Source: Ctenosaura bakeri (lineage: Eukaryota > Chordata > Lepidosauria > Squamata > Iguanidae). Taken from it: 64,000 bases of DNA. This document shows positions 27,745 through 38,499 of the stretch, piece after piece. Below the pieces are notes generated by a model that was given only the letters and a program-made list of their open reading frames with translations, made no database searches and had not been told where the DNA came from. Location: assembly GCA_948474755.1 (NCBI GenBank), contig CAOLHI010000415.1:372001-436000 (forward strand), in the 5' to 3' direction. Position 1 is the stretch's first letter. Each line of letters begins with the position of its first letter. A program made the translations under genes and the position numbers.

Positions 27745-28992
27745 TTAGGCAGCATAACCGATTGTCGTCCCTTTCGTTTTCATTTTCCAGCGGAAAGCCT
27801 TCTTGACTTGCTTCTTCTGAGTGCAAACCAGTCGCGGATTGTGGAGCAGGTTCCACATCAGCCAGATTTCTGCCACCTTCAGGCTATGGACTACCATGAG
27901 GTCTTTGTAAAAACAAGGATCAAAAGTCTGTAGGTTAGGGGCAGCCGAGGGCTTGGTAATCCCAAAAGTTTTGAACCCTTCATGCATCATGGGCTTCAGG
28001 TTGATTCTTTGCAAGCACATCCCCAAGAAGACGTCATCAATAGGGAAGAGTTCCACCTCGTTGCAAGCTTGGGAGAGTTTCTTCATTGTACTGCTGGACA
28101 ACAAGAACCCTCCACCTCCTGCATAGGCTGGATACATGCCCAGCCCGTACATGGTCTCTGGGATGTAGTATTTGCTCTTGCGGATTCGGATTGGTTGTGC
28201 GTTGTAGATGATGTCCCCCACAAAGAGGTCCTTGGAGGGATCGTGGCTCTCAAGGAAGTTGACAATGTTCTCCACATTGACAAAAACGTCTGCATCGCCC
28301 TTGAAGATGAACTTGGTGCTGGAACAAAATTCGTCAGCCCAATTTAGGAAATGGATCTCTTTCAAAGTCAGGTTGAAGAAAGTGTCAAGGAAGTCCCACA
28401 ACAGGATGTCCCGATACATCTGGCTCTCCTGTTGGACAAGAGTCTCCCAAGTTGGCAAAGCCGTCTTATTTTTAGGGACAGCTAGGAGGAAAACCCTTTG
28501 AACCTGGGCTCCGTTCACCAGCCCTTCCCTTCCCCATGTCTTCCGGACAATCTCCCGGCGGTCAAAGTCCTCGACCAGGGATTTGACAGCAATGAGTAAA
28601 AAGGGGCCGCCTGGGCTTCTTCGGCACTTCCTTGGCTGATTAATGAGAAGATCAAACTTCCTATTGTCTTTGTTCCGAAGGTATTGCCTGAAATCGAATG
28701 CAGAAGGTGTCAAGGGTGGAGGACTGGTACCCAGGTTGTTGTGACTTGCCACCTCCGTAGGCTTCATGACAGAAATAATTCGGGGTGCTGATGCTGTAGG
28801 CCTCGCATTCAACTGTTTCTGGGGGACTTGGAGAGCTTGGAAGGTCCTGTGTGTTGCTGGTGAAGGCCTCTTCTGGATTTTCACTTGTTCTCCTCGAAGG
28901 GAAGTGTGACCCAACTGGGAATAGAGGATGGTGAAGAGAGCTACCACCAAGAAGAGCGTACAGATGGCATCACCCTTAAGTTGAACTCTCAT
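27745..28992 (-). CDS. B3GNT9: B3GNT9, beta-1,3-N-acetylglucosaminyltransferase 9 (GT31)
   Basis: An intact single coding exon of 415 aa (human about 402). Residues 1-7 are a short basic cytosolic tail and about 8-27 a hydrophobic signal anchor, giving a type II Golgi membrane protein, followed by a Pro/Ser-rich stem to about residue 100. The catalytic domain shows the GT31 motifs in order: RKTWGREG (150-157), FKGDADVFVN with the metal-binding DAD (233-235), YPAYAGGGGFLLS (287-299) and DDVFLGMCL (319-327). NKT (175) and NLT (207) are N-glycosylation sequons. The family transfers GlcNAc in beta-1,3 linkage to galactose; the acceptor of B3GNT9 itself is poorly defined. The start is chosen because it precedes the anchor, has A at -3, and lies close behind a splice acceptor. 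It converges on PHAF1 and is followed on the same strand, upstream, by TRADD, as in human. Confidence 0.95.
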   Translation of the reverse strand: MRVQLKGDAICTLFLVVALFTILYSQLGHTSLRGEQVKIQKRPSPATHRTFQALQVPQKQLNARPTASAPRIISVMKPTEVASHNNLGTSPPPLTPSAFDFRQYLRNKDNRKFDLLINQPRKCRRSPGGPFLLIAVKSLVEDFDRREIVRKTWGREGLVNGAQVQRVFLLAVPKNKTALPTWETLVQQESQMYRDILLWDFLDTFFNLTLKEIHFLNWADEFCSSTKFIFKGDADVFVNVENIVNFLESHDPSKDLFVGDIIYNAQPIRIRKSKYYIPETMYGLGMYPAYAGGGGFLLSSSTMKKLSQACNEVELFPIDDVFLGMCLQRINLKPMMHEGFKTFGITKPSAAPNLQTFDPCFYKDLMVVHSLKVAEIWLMWNLLHNPRLVCTQKKQVKKAFRWKMKTKGTTIGYAA

Positions 28993-29059
28993 TGTTTTCG
29001 CAAATTTCTAAGGAACATTTGATGTTGTGCTAGGGGACTGGTCTGCTGGCCCTTTCCAT
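28989..29059 (-). promoter_or_regulatory. B3GNT9 5' UTR with splice acceptor and two uORFs
   Basis: A polypyrimidine tract and TTTGCAG acceptor (29067-29060) mark the probable start of the coding exon at 29059. ATG at 29059-29057 opens a 9-codon uORF ending TAG at 29032-29030. A second ATG at 29018-29016 opens another 9-codon uORF whose TGA (28991-28989) overlaps the B3GNT9 start as ATGA. Start contexts of both uORFs are weak (C at -3). Translation of either is not shown. Confidence 0.55.
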
Positions 29060-30280
29060 CTGCAAATAAAGAAAGGGGAGGTAAGAGTAGAGTTTGAAGC
29101 ATCACTTGCAGTAAATTAGGGCAACTTTAGACAGCCTGGAGCTATTTTGGCCTTCCCAGATCTTAGTGAGCTAGGCATACCATGTGTCATCTTCCCCTTT
29201 TAAGAAAAAGCTTGAAGAAGGAATCCCCTAGGAGCCTTGACTCTGTTGATTTATCTTCACTGCAAGATACAGGGAAATTAATCGAAAAGTGTTACCACAC
29301 TTAATTAATATCCAATTTTATTACATTTCTAAAAAGTGGGGGAATTTTAACTATTACACTCATGTAGGATTGCCATTTAATTTTAAGTTAAAAGCCTACA
29401 CTAAAAGTCTTACCAGAGTCAAACTAAAAAAGTGCCACTGCTCAATTTACTCACCTCACCCTTTAAAAAAAAAGGTGAAAAAAGGAAATACACACACACA
29501 CACACACAGAGTACTTTTGTATTGTTTACTGATTTCTGATGGAAATTGGTTTTCATTCCAGTAATATATTAATACTACATTATATTATTATCCCACCCTC
29601 TGATTTCCATCATTGTTATTCTTCTTAGTCCCTCGTACTTCCCGCCTTCCCTTTGCTGGAGTTGCTTCTGTAATCTTAATTAAACTTCCTTTTAAATTCT
29701 ATTTACGAACAAGTTCGCCCTGCCTCTATCTGTATTTTTAGTAGTCTTAGCAAGAACCAAATTCCCGTCAATCTGTTTGTTTCCTCCATGTATTTTTGAA
29801 AAATCTCATTTCTCATCCACCTCACCAAAAACTCTTGCTTTCCTTTTCTCTCTATCCTATAATTTCATCTCTTTAACCTTCCCTATTCTTTAGTTTATTG
29901 ATTCCCATGTGGGTTCCCATGCTGATCCAAGGGAATTTGTTGGCTCTTTAGCATAGTCTCTCTTTTCATCAATTAACTGGCTTAATAAATTAATACTGGG
30001 ATTAAGTTCGTGTTATAAATGCAATCCAATTTTACAATAAATAAATTTCACATCCAGTGAGGACATACGAGGGGACCTTCTTGATGGCTGCTCCCAGACT
30101 GTGGAATTCCCTCCCATAGGAGGCTGGCTTGACCTCTCTCTGCTCTCCAGTTACCAGCAGGTAAAGAACTTTTTATTTACATCAGCCTTTGGCTATTAAC
30201 TACTTGCTTGGCAAAGAAGGTGGCGGTAGGAAGGAAGAAAACCTCCATCAAGGAAGACACAGCCCTGAATTTGCAAGGCC
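29060..30280. other. Unassigned sequence 5' of B3GNT9
   Basis: A/T-rich, with a (CA)n run at 29490-29509. It is probably intronic to the B3GNT9 5' UTR if the acceptor at 29060 is used. No exon or clear transposon is recognised. Confidence 0.45.
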
Positions 30281-30284
30281 TGAG

Positions 30285-30690
30285 TGGGGCGGTGAGTTGG
30301 AGCTCTCTTTTTTCATAGCATCACCATAAGCCGGAGTCGACTTGACGACAATTAACAGCAACAAACTGGTTCTATAGATAGCATTGCCTGCCAAAAAGAC
30401 AAGTAAATGGGCCAGAGAACAAATCAGGCCTGAGGTCTCATCGAAAGCCAAGATGACTAAAGTGAAGCTATTATACATCCTTTGGATATATCGTGGGAAA
30501 ACATGAGTCATTGGAAGAGACTATAATGCTGGGAAAAGCTGAACGCAGCAGGGGGAAAAAAAGGAAGACCGCATTACAGATGGATAGATTTTGTCAAGAA
30601 AGCCGTGCTTCCCTTAGTTTGCAAGACCTGAGAAGGTCTGGATCTTTGGAATATTTGTGGTCATTGGTCATACTGTGACCAAGCAGCAAC
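30285..30690 (+). mobile_element. SINE/BovB tail followed by BovB (RTE) LINE 3' fragment
   Basis: A tail block 'ccataagccggagtcgactt' plus an AACAGCAACAA run (30325-30363) is followed by sequence matching the BovB ORF2 C-terminus with stop codons: the block 'ggaagagactataatgctgg' and an RGKKRKTALQMDRF-like stretch. The same LINE end is at 11745-11995 and 43670-43885. Confidence 0.65.
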
Positions 30691-30699
30691 ATCAGAGCA

Positions 30700-32130
30700 T
30701 GGTCATTGCCTAGCATGGCACACCTTGCCAATCTCTCAAGCCCCCCCAGCTAGGACTGGCAGGTCAGGACTATCCCAGGCCCTAAGATTTTAGTGCCAAA
30801 CCCTGAGACCTAGGGAACAGCCCTGGTGCTGCCGTTAAGCAAGATGCCACAACCGTATCCACCATGGCTGCAGAGTAGACACTATTAGAATAATATTTTT
30901 TTAAAAAAGCACCCATCAAGTGGAACAAATTTGGAAAATGCAGCCACATACTTTTCAAGACAGTGCTCTCTCCCTGAGATTTCTCCCCATCACACTGAGG
31001 GATGGAGAGGCGGTTCCAAGCCCTGAGACTTGGGAACCCTGACCCTGCCGTTCCACCCCTCGCTGTGGGTCATCTGCTTATCTGTCCCCTCTGAGCAGAT
31101 TGAGGAATGGACAGAGAGTCTCCCACTAAGCGCTGCTTTTGTTTTAAGTAGATTTGGTCTGGTTTTCTTTCTGATACGAGATGGCAAGAGTACTAATCAC
31201 AGCCTTGGCAGCCAATTCTGGCCCTTCTTCTCAGTTTAGCTTTGCAGGCTTGGGCCCTGGACCAACTTTCTGTGGGCTGGGAATCCACATTTTCCATGAT
31301 TTAGAGATTTAGCTTGCCAGCTTCTCAGAGGCTCCGCAAAAGCCAGCAAAATCCTGGAGCCTCCGAAGCTTGGCTCAGAGCCCAGAATCTCTTTGAGGGA
31401 AGGAAGGCCCTTGAAGATTGTGCAAGAGACCAAAAAGGGTTAGAAAAGTTCTTCTCGGAAAATATCAAAAACAGTCCTTGCATTGATCTGTACCAGCCTT
31501 TGCCAACTTGATCCCCTCCAGGTGTGTGGATTACAACTCCTATTATCCTCAAGACAGCCTGGAGGGTACCATCTTGGGGAAGCCTGAGTCATATGCATGT
31601 GTGTGTGTGCACATCTGTGTGTGTTTATGTCCTTGTTTGGTTCATTTTTTAGATGTCAGATCTGAAGAAGACAAAGGAAGAGCTGTAGTCAGGGTGCCCA
31701 CTGGAGCTGGTTACAGGAAACATACACCCCCCTTTGTAAAACAGCTCCAATTGTATTTCAAAGAATAATTCATATGACCCCCTAAAGCCATATATATCCC
31801 CAATCCAAGCCAACAAACTATACCTCCCTGTATGAGCCTGTCTGGGTCCTGAGAACCTCAGGAGAGGCCCTTCTCTTAGTCCTACTCCCTGAAATGAGAC
31901 GGTACCTTCTGGGAATTCCCTCTGGAATTTGCATCCCAGGGAAACCAGAACGGTCCTCATTCTGTGCCCCAAACCCTCATAAAAATGGAAGGGACACTAT
32001 ATTGTGCTTGCTTTAATTTATATGTTGCCCTGAGTCTCAGTTTTGGGGGGAAGAGAAAGGATAAATACAAATATGACAATGAGGATGACCATGACAATGA
32101 TGATTGGACAGGCCAGCCACAGATGCCCAG
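30700..32130. other. Unassigned intergenic sequence
   Basis: A short 'actacaactcc'-type repeat lies at about 31510-31570 and a TG run at 31597-31622. No gene is recognised; frames up to 107 codons are on both strands at once and look like chance. Confidence 0.45.
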
Positions 32131-32136
32131 AAGAGA

Positions 32137-32355
32137 ATCAAAGAATCCTAGAGTTGGAAGAGACCCCAGGGGCCATCCAGTCCAACCCCTGCTATGCAGA
32201 AAGACCCATCAAAGCACTCCCAACAGATGGCCATCCAGCCTCTGCTTAAAAACCTCCAAAAAAGGAGACTCAACCACACGGACAGCTCTGACCATCAGCA
32301 AGTTCTTCCTGAGGTTCAAGTGGAATCTCCATTCCTGCAGCTTGAATCCAATAAT
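32137..32355 (-). mobile_element. CR1 LINE 3' fragment with internal deletion
   Basis: It carries the CR1 3' end and the 'gagttggaagagaccccagg' block, then 'gcttaaaaacctccaaaa', 'cagcaagttcttcctgagg' and 'cctgcagcttgaatcc', with part of the body missing. (CA)n then (GA)n repeats follow at 32369-32411. Confidence 0.85.
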
Positions 32356-32514
32356 GTCTGGCATCCTGCACACACACACACAAACACACACACAGAGAGA
32401 GAGAGAGAGAGCATGTACCAGAGTAATGCCTAATCAATTGATTGTTGATTGATAGATGTTAGAACCTACTTTTCTCCTGACTTGGAGGCCAAGGTAGCTC
32501 GCAACAGGGTTAAA

Positions 32515-32880
32515 GCAAACTACAAACCCAAAGTCTGATTGTACAAAAGCTTTTTTAAAAATTAAACTCACTATCATGTTAAGCTATCTAAAAGGTACAA
32601 GAGTATAAAACAATTTTTAAAACATGACTATAAAGATTAAAAACACAGCACATACACCTCACCAGAAAAAGTGCACAACCAATTAGACTCCAATTATCTC
32701 CTTAAATATAAAAAGTCTTTGCCAATTAAAAGATTGCTGAGAAAAGGCCGGCCTCACCTCCTGTAGGAGGAAATTCCAACACCCTGGGAGCAGCCATGGA
32801 GAAGGCCCTGTCCATGTGAATGACATTTTGGACCCTGCCAGTTGCATGAGTAGTTGTTTCTCTGATACAATGGTACATGA
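32515..32880. repeat. Interspersed repeat with 'ggagcagccatggagaagg' block
   Basis: An A/T-rich part with many TTAAA runs is followed by 'ctgtaggaggaaattccaac' and 'gggagcagccatggagaagg', matching in layout the copies near 400-740, 16790-16880 and 27165-27400. No coding capacity is recognised. Confidence 0.45.
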
Positions 32881-33348
32881 GAAGACTTCCAGTTCTGGAC
32901 AGAGCAATTGAAATCTGGAGTATCTCAAAATGAAAGCAGATGTTTCTCAGGAACAAAGAGTCTCTGCCGGATCTCTTTGAAGGATGGCCTACCAAAGAAG
33001 GAAAAGGCTTGCTTTTCTGAATTCTGCTCCACCCTGCAATATGAAACTGTTTAGTCATTCTGTCTTTTTCACTGCCTGATGCCATGTTATGGAAATGTGT
33101 GCATCACCAAAACATTGATCTGAGGGTCACTGCAAGATGTGGGAAGCGTGGAGATGTACTACATTTAATAACTAAAATATTCTGCTCAGAGTTAGAAGAA
33201 AAGGCCATCCTGAATGTTTTGTATTTGTCTTCCCTTTCTTTTAATACAACCAGAACCAAAACAGCCTTTGTTGAAAAAACAACAAAAACAAAAACACTTT
33301 GACCTCCACCATCCTGTTACTGATATAGGCTGATGTAAGTAATTTTTC

Positions 33349-33413
33349 TCCTTCCTTCCTTCCTTCCTTCCTTCCTTCCTTCCTTCCTTCCTTCCTTCCT
33401 TCCTTCCTTCCTT
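33349..33413. repeat. Microsatellite (CCTT)n
   Basis: About 16 uninterrupted CCTT units. Its complement gives an EGRK-repeat frame that is not a gene. It directly abuts a foldback arm that starts at 33414. Confidence 0.97.
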
Positions 33414-33500
33414 GGCCATTTCCACACTACACTCTTATAGCGCTATGATTCCACTTTCAACATCCTATGGAATCCTGGGGTTTGCAGTTTCAGGAGGAGG
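33414..33500. mobile_element. Foldback element, solo left arm (copy 4)
   Basis: GGCCATTTCCACAC at the start, then the arm blocks 'ccactttcaacatcctatgg' and 'ctggggtttgcagttt'. No inverted partner follows within 10 kb, so this copy lost its right arm. Confidence 0.75.
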
Positions 33501-34070
33501 TTGCATATGTGCAACTGTTCTGTGTTGCATTAAAGTACACAGAGTAGCATGGGAAGGTACATTGTCTCTATGTACTCCCGCTCTGCATTGCAATTGCACA
33601 TCAGGTTTTCAAAAGATGCAAAAACTGGGAAGCACTCACTCAAATCTGCAGAGGTTTTCTACAACAGGTTATCAGCCATGTGCCCTGACCATCAATCGAC
33701 AAAGGTTGCGCTATCATTTGACTTTCCATCTCAAGCAGAAACTGCAAACAGGTGTGCCAGCTCTCCCAGCCATATTCAGAATGCTTGTAATGATCTGACT
33801 AGGCGCAAGGTCAGCCAAGGATCTGGACAATCCATTTCTCCTATGCATAGGGCCAAAACAATGTCCAGAATCTGGACATGGTACGGTGAAACACTACCTC
33901 TTGGCTGGACAGCAAAGCCGAGAAAAGAGAATTTTATGGCTGCTCTGTGCTAAGAACAAACTTGGACTAAATGCCACGCTTGGCGCATGCTCCTTTGCCC
34001 TTTTGCTGATATAGCACAGCAGTGTTTCCTTATGCTCACAGCTTTCCCCCTCCCTCATAAAGGGACTTGC
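33501..34070. other. Unassigned sequence with a 134-codon open frame
   Basis: Two overlapping forward frames (33412-33798 and 33549-33953) are open, but no domain is recognised. The first begins inside the foldback arm. I treat them as chance or as remnants of an unidentified repeat. Confidence 0.35.
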
Positions 34071-34079
34071 TGGCTGTAT

Positions 34080-34245
34080 TATCAAGAGAAGTATAGTGTC
34101 TAGGTCGACGGAAGTAATGGTACCACTCTATTCTGCTTTGGTCAGACCCTGTCCAATTCTGGGCACCACAGTCCAGGAAGGATATGGACAAGCTGGAATG
34201 TGTACAAAGGAGGGCAACCAAAACGATAGAAGGCCTGGAAACCAT
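34080..34245 (+). mobile_element. CR1 LINE internal fragment
   Basis: The plus strand carries the CR1 stretch around the RPHLEYC / RATKMVEGLE region ('accactctattctgctttgg', then 'ggacaagctggaatgtgtac'), with a frameshift and an early end before the 3' tail. Confidence 0.75.
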
Positions 34246-34665
34246 GTGTTAAGGTATTAAAGCTTAAAATTTGAGAAGGAGTAATAGTTCCACTCCCAAC
34301 TAACCAGCTCCTAAGCATTTGATGTCAGTGGTCCATCTCTGGGGATTTTAGCTATTATCCACTTGCAAAGGCTGGCCAATACAAACATGATCCCATTATC
34401 TCATGATGGCTGGCATAATGAGATTTCTATAATGTTTTTAGTCCCATGAAGTTTAAAATCTCATGGGAATCATAAGATCGTATAAGACGCCTGCTTCTCA
34501 TGATATTTGGAGCAGCCATATATGCCTGTCTCAAGTGTTCCAGCCTATTTTGGCAGCTGAGAGGAGCCTGTCCAGCGCTGCTCTGCAGAAACCTGGCAAC
34601 TTTTTACATGTCCCCAGTACAGAATCCTGGACATGACAGAATTACCACCCTGTATAAAGGCAGAG

Positions 34666-34885
34666 AGCCACGGTGATGTAGTGTTTGAATGTTGGATTAA
34701 GACTCTGGGAGACTAGGTCTGAATCCCTGCTCGGTCATGGAAACCCACTGGGTGATCTTGAGCAAGTTCCACTCTTTCAGCCTCAGAGCAGGGCAATGGC
34801 AAATTCCCCTTGGAACAAATCTTGCCAAGAAAGAAGGGTCACTGTAAGTCAGAAGCAACTTGAAGCCACATGACAAAGACAAACA
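34666..34885 (+). repeat. SINE with tRNA-like head, full length, plus orientation
   Basis: Plus-strand copy of the SINE otherwise seen reversed: 'agagccacggtgatgtagtg' head, 'ggtctgaatccctgctcgg' B-box region, 'cactgggtgatcttgagc', 'gccaagaaagaagggtcac' and a tail 'agcaacttgaagccac'. It sets the 5'-3' orientation for the family. Confidence 0.7.
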
Positions 34886-34889
34886 TAGA

Positions 34890-36575
34890 CACCGTTACAG
34901 ATGTGGCTGTACGGCACACACAAAAGAAGAGTGTGATGGTTCAGGGCAGGTGGAAGAGAGAGATGCAAACTTACTTCTTGCTTGCAGCTGGGAACCTGCC
35001 TCCTCATGCATCCACCAGTCAATCCAGTTCCTCCCAAGTGTCCAGCCACACAGTGGTCAGCTTTGGAATGTTTTCCTCTTTGCCAAGCAAAACAAAAAGA
35101 TGCAAAGCAACTCTTTTGGTTCTCCTGGGTACAGCAGAGACTTGTCAAAAGCGGGGGGGGGGATCAGAGGAGGCAAGTGAATTAACCCAGCTTTCCCTTC
35201 AACCAGTGCCCTGCAGATATGTTAAGCTACAGTTCTCATCAGCCCCTGAACAGTGCCTGGGGAAGATCAATGGATATTGTAGCCCAAAACATCTTCAGAG
35301 GAGAGATTGGGAAAGAGACAACTTGATTGAAGTGAAGGCTGTTCTTTTTCTCTGGGCTGCAGGAATGGCGACAGAGATCAGAAAAAGGCTGAATTGCATG
35401 AAATAAGTTTATTTGCCCACTTCATTCCTGTAACCTTTCCTACAGACCTGGATCCACTTCAGATGTTCCTGGCCTGAAATCTCAAGCCTAGGTTTCCTCC
35501 TTGTTTAGCCAAACGGAGCAAATTTCTTCCAACGTGCCACTTGGGTGGATGCCAGGCCTCGTAAAATCTGCCTGTCAGAGCTGTGCCATCTCAAGATCTG
35601 TCTCCGTGGCAGGGTTCTCATAGAGAAACCCTTCTTGGTCATGCAGAGGGAAGGTGCTGGGAAACTTCGAGCACTGTCCTTCCCCAACTGCTGAGCCAGA
35701 AATAAAAATAAGCCATCTTGGACAAATGCCTGGCTTGTACTAGAGTACGAATATCCTATTTCTCTTTCCATCTTTCCCATGGTCGTAAAATCTGGAATGG
35801 GGGACAGGGAACTTGGGAACCCCATGGCTACACTGCAGGGGGTTGGACCCCCCCGCAAAATGTTCAAGGACCAGAATTCAAGAATATCAAGATGCCTGTG
35901 CAGCTGAGCCTCTTGAGGAACTACCAATAAGAAGTACCAAGAATGCTGTGGTGCCTCTCAGTTTTAAGGCAATTCAGAACTAGACCAACAGTGGAAGGGT
36001 GATAAACAATATACTGATGGAAAAGAAACTTTTGGCTTGTTTGACCCTTGTCCTTATTTGCCAGATCAAACCCATAGTCCAACTGTCCCAATGCCAAGTC
36101 CTTGAAATAAATCCCATATATCTTTTCTGCTGGCTAGGTCAATGCACATACTCTCCAACTGTCCCAATTTGTCAGGGTCCATCTCAATTAATCTTCTGTG
36201 ATTGCAGTTTTTCAGCTGCTTTTAAAATGCCCCAGATTCTCCCTCCTTCTCCCATTTCCCCCTTCATCCTCAGCTTATTTCAGTTGCTGTAAACTGAGCT
36301 GAAAGTGCAAAACGTAGCTTGTACTCAATTAACTCAGCAGTGTTGAGGAGAGAGAAGGAGTGGAATTTTGGCCTTCCCTCTGGGGTCAGGCAAAAGCAAA
36401 CTGCTGCAGCCTCTCCTAGCTTGCCCTCTTGACCATTTGGCATCTTGACCACCCTCTGACGTTGCTTGCCCACATATGTCCCACTCTTCCTCTGTGAAAT
36501 GTTGGAGGGAATGCAAATCTAGCTTTGGATAGTTATGTGGAATCAAGAGAGGTGACAAAGAAGTCCTGGACTTTA
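34890..36575. other. Unassigned intergenic sequence
   Basis: It contains a short 'ctacagttctcatcagcccc' repeat near 35225. The 178-codon frame at 34870-35406 starts inside the SINE tail and has no recognised domain. No gene call is supported. Confidence 0.45.
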
Positions 36576-36579
36576 TGGT

Positions 36580-36799
36580 TCTGTGCCTTCAAGTTGTTTC
36601 CAACTTATGGAAACCCTGAGGTGTCCCTATCACAGGGTTTGCTTGGCAAGATTTGTTCAGAGGGGGTTTGCCTTTGCTCTCCTCCAAGGCTGAGAGATTG
36701 CAACTTGCCCAAGATCACCCAGAGAGTTTTCCATGGCTGACTGAGGATTCAAACCCTGGTCTCCAGAATCATACAAACCATGACACCACACTGGCTCTG
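36580..36799 (-). repeat. SINE with ACA-type family body
   Basis: 'gtgccttcaagttgtttcc', 'cacagggtttgcttggcaag', 'aaggctgagagattgcaac', 'caaaccctggtctccagaat' and a 'gacaccacactggctct' head, full length on the minus strand. Confidence 0.75.
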
Positions 36800-38355
36800 G
36801 ACTCACTGTGTAATTAACCTGGACAATTCCCCTTGTCTCAAATCCTAGAAAACTAAACTACAGAGTGTATAGATCTGCAGATAAAGGCCAGAATCTTAGT
36901 GGTGATGTAAGGCTAGTGTAAATCCCCTTATGCTAGCAGAATTGTTTTGCCAGTTGCATAATGGCCATGTTCTGTTTGAAGATGTGCAGGCGGAGTTGCA
37001 CAAGTCTCACATTTGTGCAAGTAAATGCACTATTTGCCCACCACATGACTGTCCTTGTGTGAATGAGCCATACAGAGTCACCTTGCAGGACCCGTGAACC
37101 TCACCCATCCCTTCACTAAGTATTGTGCATTTACCCTTGTGCAAGAGAAGCACCTGCCACTGCATGGTGCAAATGGTTACAAGACATCACCATTCACTAG
37201 TGTAACCACCACACAACTCTACAAGCGGTGGTCTGTGCCACATAAGCTTGAAGGAGGATGTCAGCTGTTGTTTTGAATTCCCTCCCCTGCAATGAGATAA
37301 ATGTAGGCTGCAATCTTTTGGAACTTGCATAGCTATTAGCTGGGATTGCTCTGGTCCCCTTTAAGCTCCAGCTGGTTGGTGCTAAAGTTGGCACCCTCTT
37401 CATGCACCACAGTGGCAAACCATCACAATGCACTTTTACTATCATTGCACAGGTTGGAAGACTCTTCTGACCATGCAATGACTGAAAGCCCTCTGCAAAC
37501 TTACTCTCTAAGCAACGTAGTTCGCTCCCTGCCCAGTACTGCCATTCCATGTTGACAGAAATCAGGGAGAAGAGTGATGACATTTCCCGGTTCATCCAGC
37601 TATCTCAAAAGAGCTAGATTTGTCCTTGCTTATCCTCCCGGGTGTCTGGCAACATCAAAATGCCCATATTGGATGAGCTCAAAAGTAGGGGGGTCATCAG
37701 GAGACACAGCCAGAAATGTATCTGTATCTCTTATAGCTCTGTCCCTCAATAGCAAAACTTGGCCCTCCCTTCCATTGGCTCTGCTGCTGGTGTGCCATGG
37801 ACTATTAGCAAGCATTCCAACTGTTCAGAATTTCTAAGCTGTTCCTTCACAACATATTCTTGGTTCTTACTTTCTGGGGCACGAAAGAACCCCTTACTCT
37901 ATTCCACCATCCCAAACCCATTTCCATTATCTTCATGAGCAGCTTGTGAATTAGATAAGACAATGAGAAGAGTCCAAATCCACCCAGTAAGTGCTGGCCA
38001 TCTCATAGTTCAGCCACACGCCCCAAATAAAGTTCCCTTTCTTTGCCCTTCGAGAGGCCAGAGGTGATCAATACTGCAAGTCATGGAATCACAGAATCTT
38101 AAGAGCTGAAAAGGATGGCAAGGGCCATCTAGTTAAGTGAAGGAAGACGGGAGCAGGAAGGCATGAGTCCACTGGCAACTGGAAAAGCTGCTGCAGGAAA
38201 AGGCAGCCAGGCAAGCTGAAAGTATACAGAAGAGACGGGGAGAGAGATAGTGCAGGGGGAATGCTGGGGAGGAGATAGCCGCCTCTTTGCAGAAAAGGGT
38301 CTGGAAAGCAACACGCCCCTCTCCCCCTGCTCAAAAAGAAAGACTCCATATACTT
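36800..38355. other. Unassigned intergenic sequence
   Basis: No coding exon or clear transposon is recognised. A CR1-like scrap ('cacagaatcttaagagctg') occurs near 38090-38140. Confidence 0.45.
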
Positions 38356-38357
38356 AC

Positions 38358-38480
38358 ATCCGATGCAATCACGTCAGCACTGCATCCCTCGGTAAAGTTT
38401 GGGTGAAAGGCTGCCAAGTCAGCACATCTGGATCGAGTTAGTTCTGGCATGTCTCGGCCTCTGAACATATAGCCCAGGAA
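38358..38480 (-). promoter_or_regulatory. Candidate distal first exon/promoter of B3GNT9
   Basis: On the minus strand a strong donor GAT|GTAAGTAT lies at 38357. About 100 bases upstream is a TATA-like GGGCTATATG (around 38473-38464), and CpG-containing sequence (GCGGCGCGCG, 38537-38546) lies farther upstream. This could be an untranslated exon spliced to the acceptor at 29060. No transcript evidence; the intron would be 9.3 kb. Confidence 0.22.
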
Positions 38481-38499
38481 ATCCTAGCTAAGTGGAGCA

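Noticed and set aside
33192..33425. Minus-strand frame with repeated EGRK
   Set aside because: It is the translation of the (CCTT)n microsatellite plus flanks, not a gene.
34870..35406. 178-codon plus-strand frame
   Set aside because: It begins inside a SINE tail and shows no recognisable protein features.
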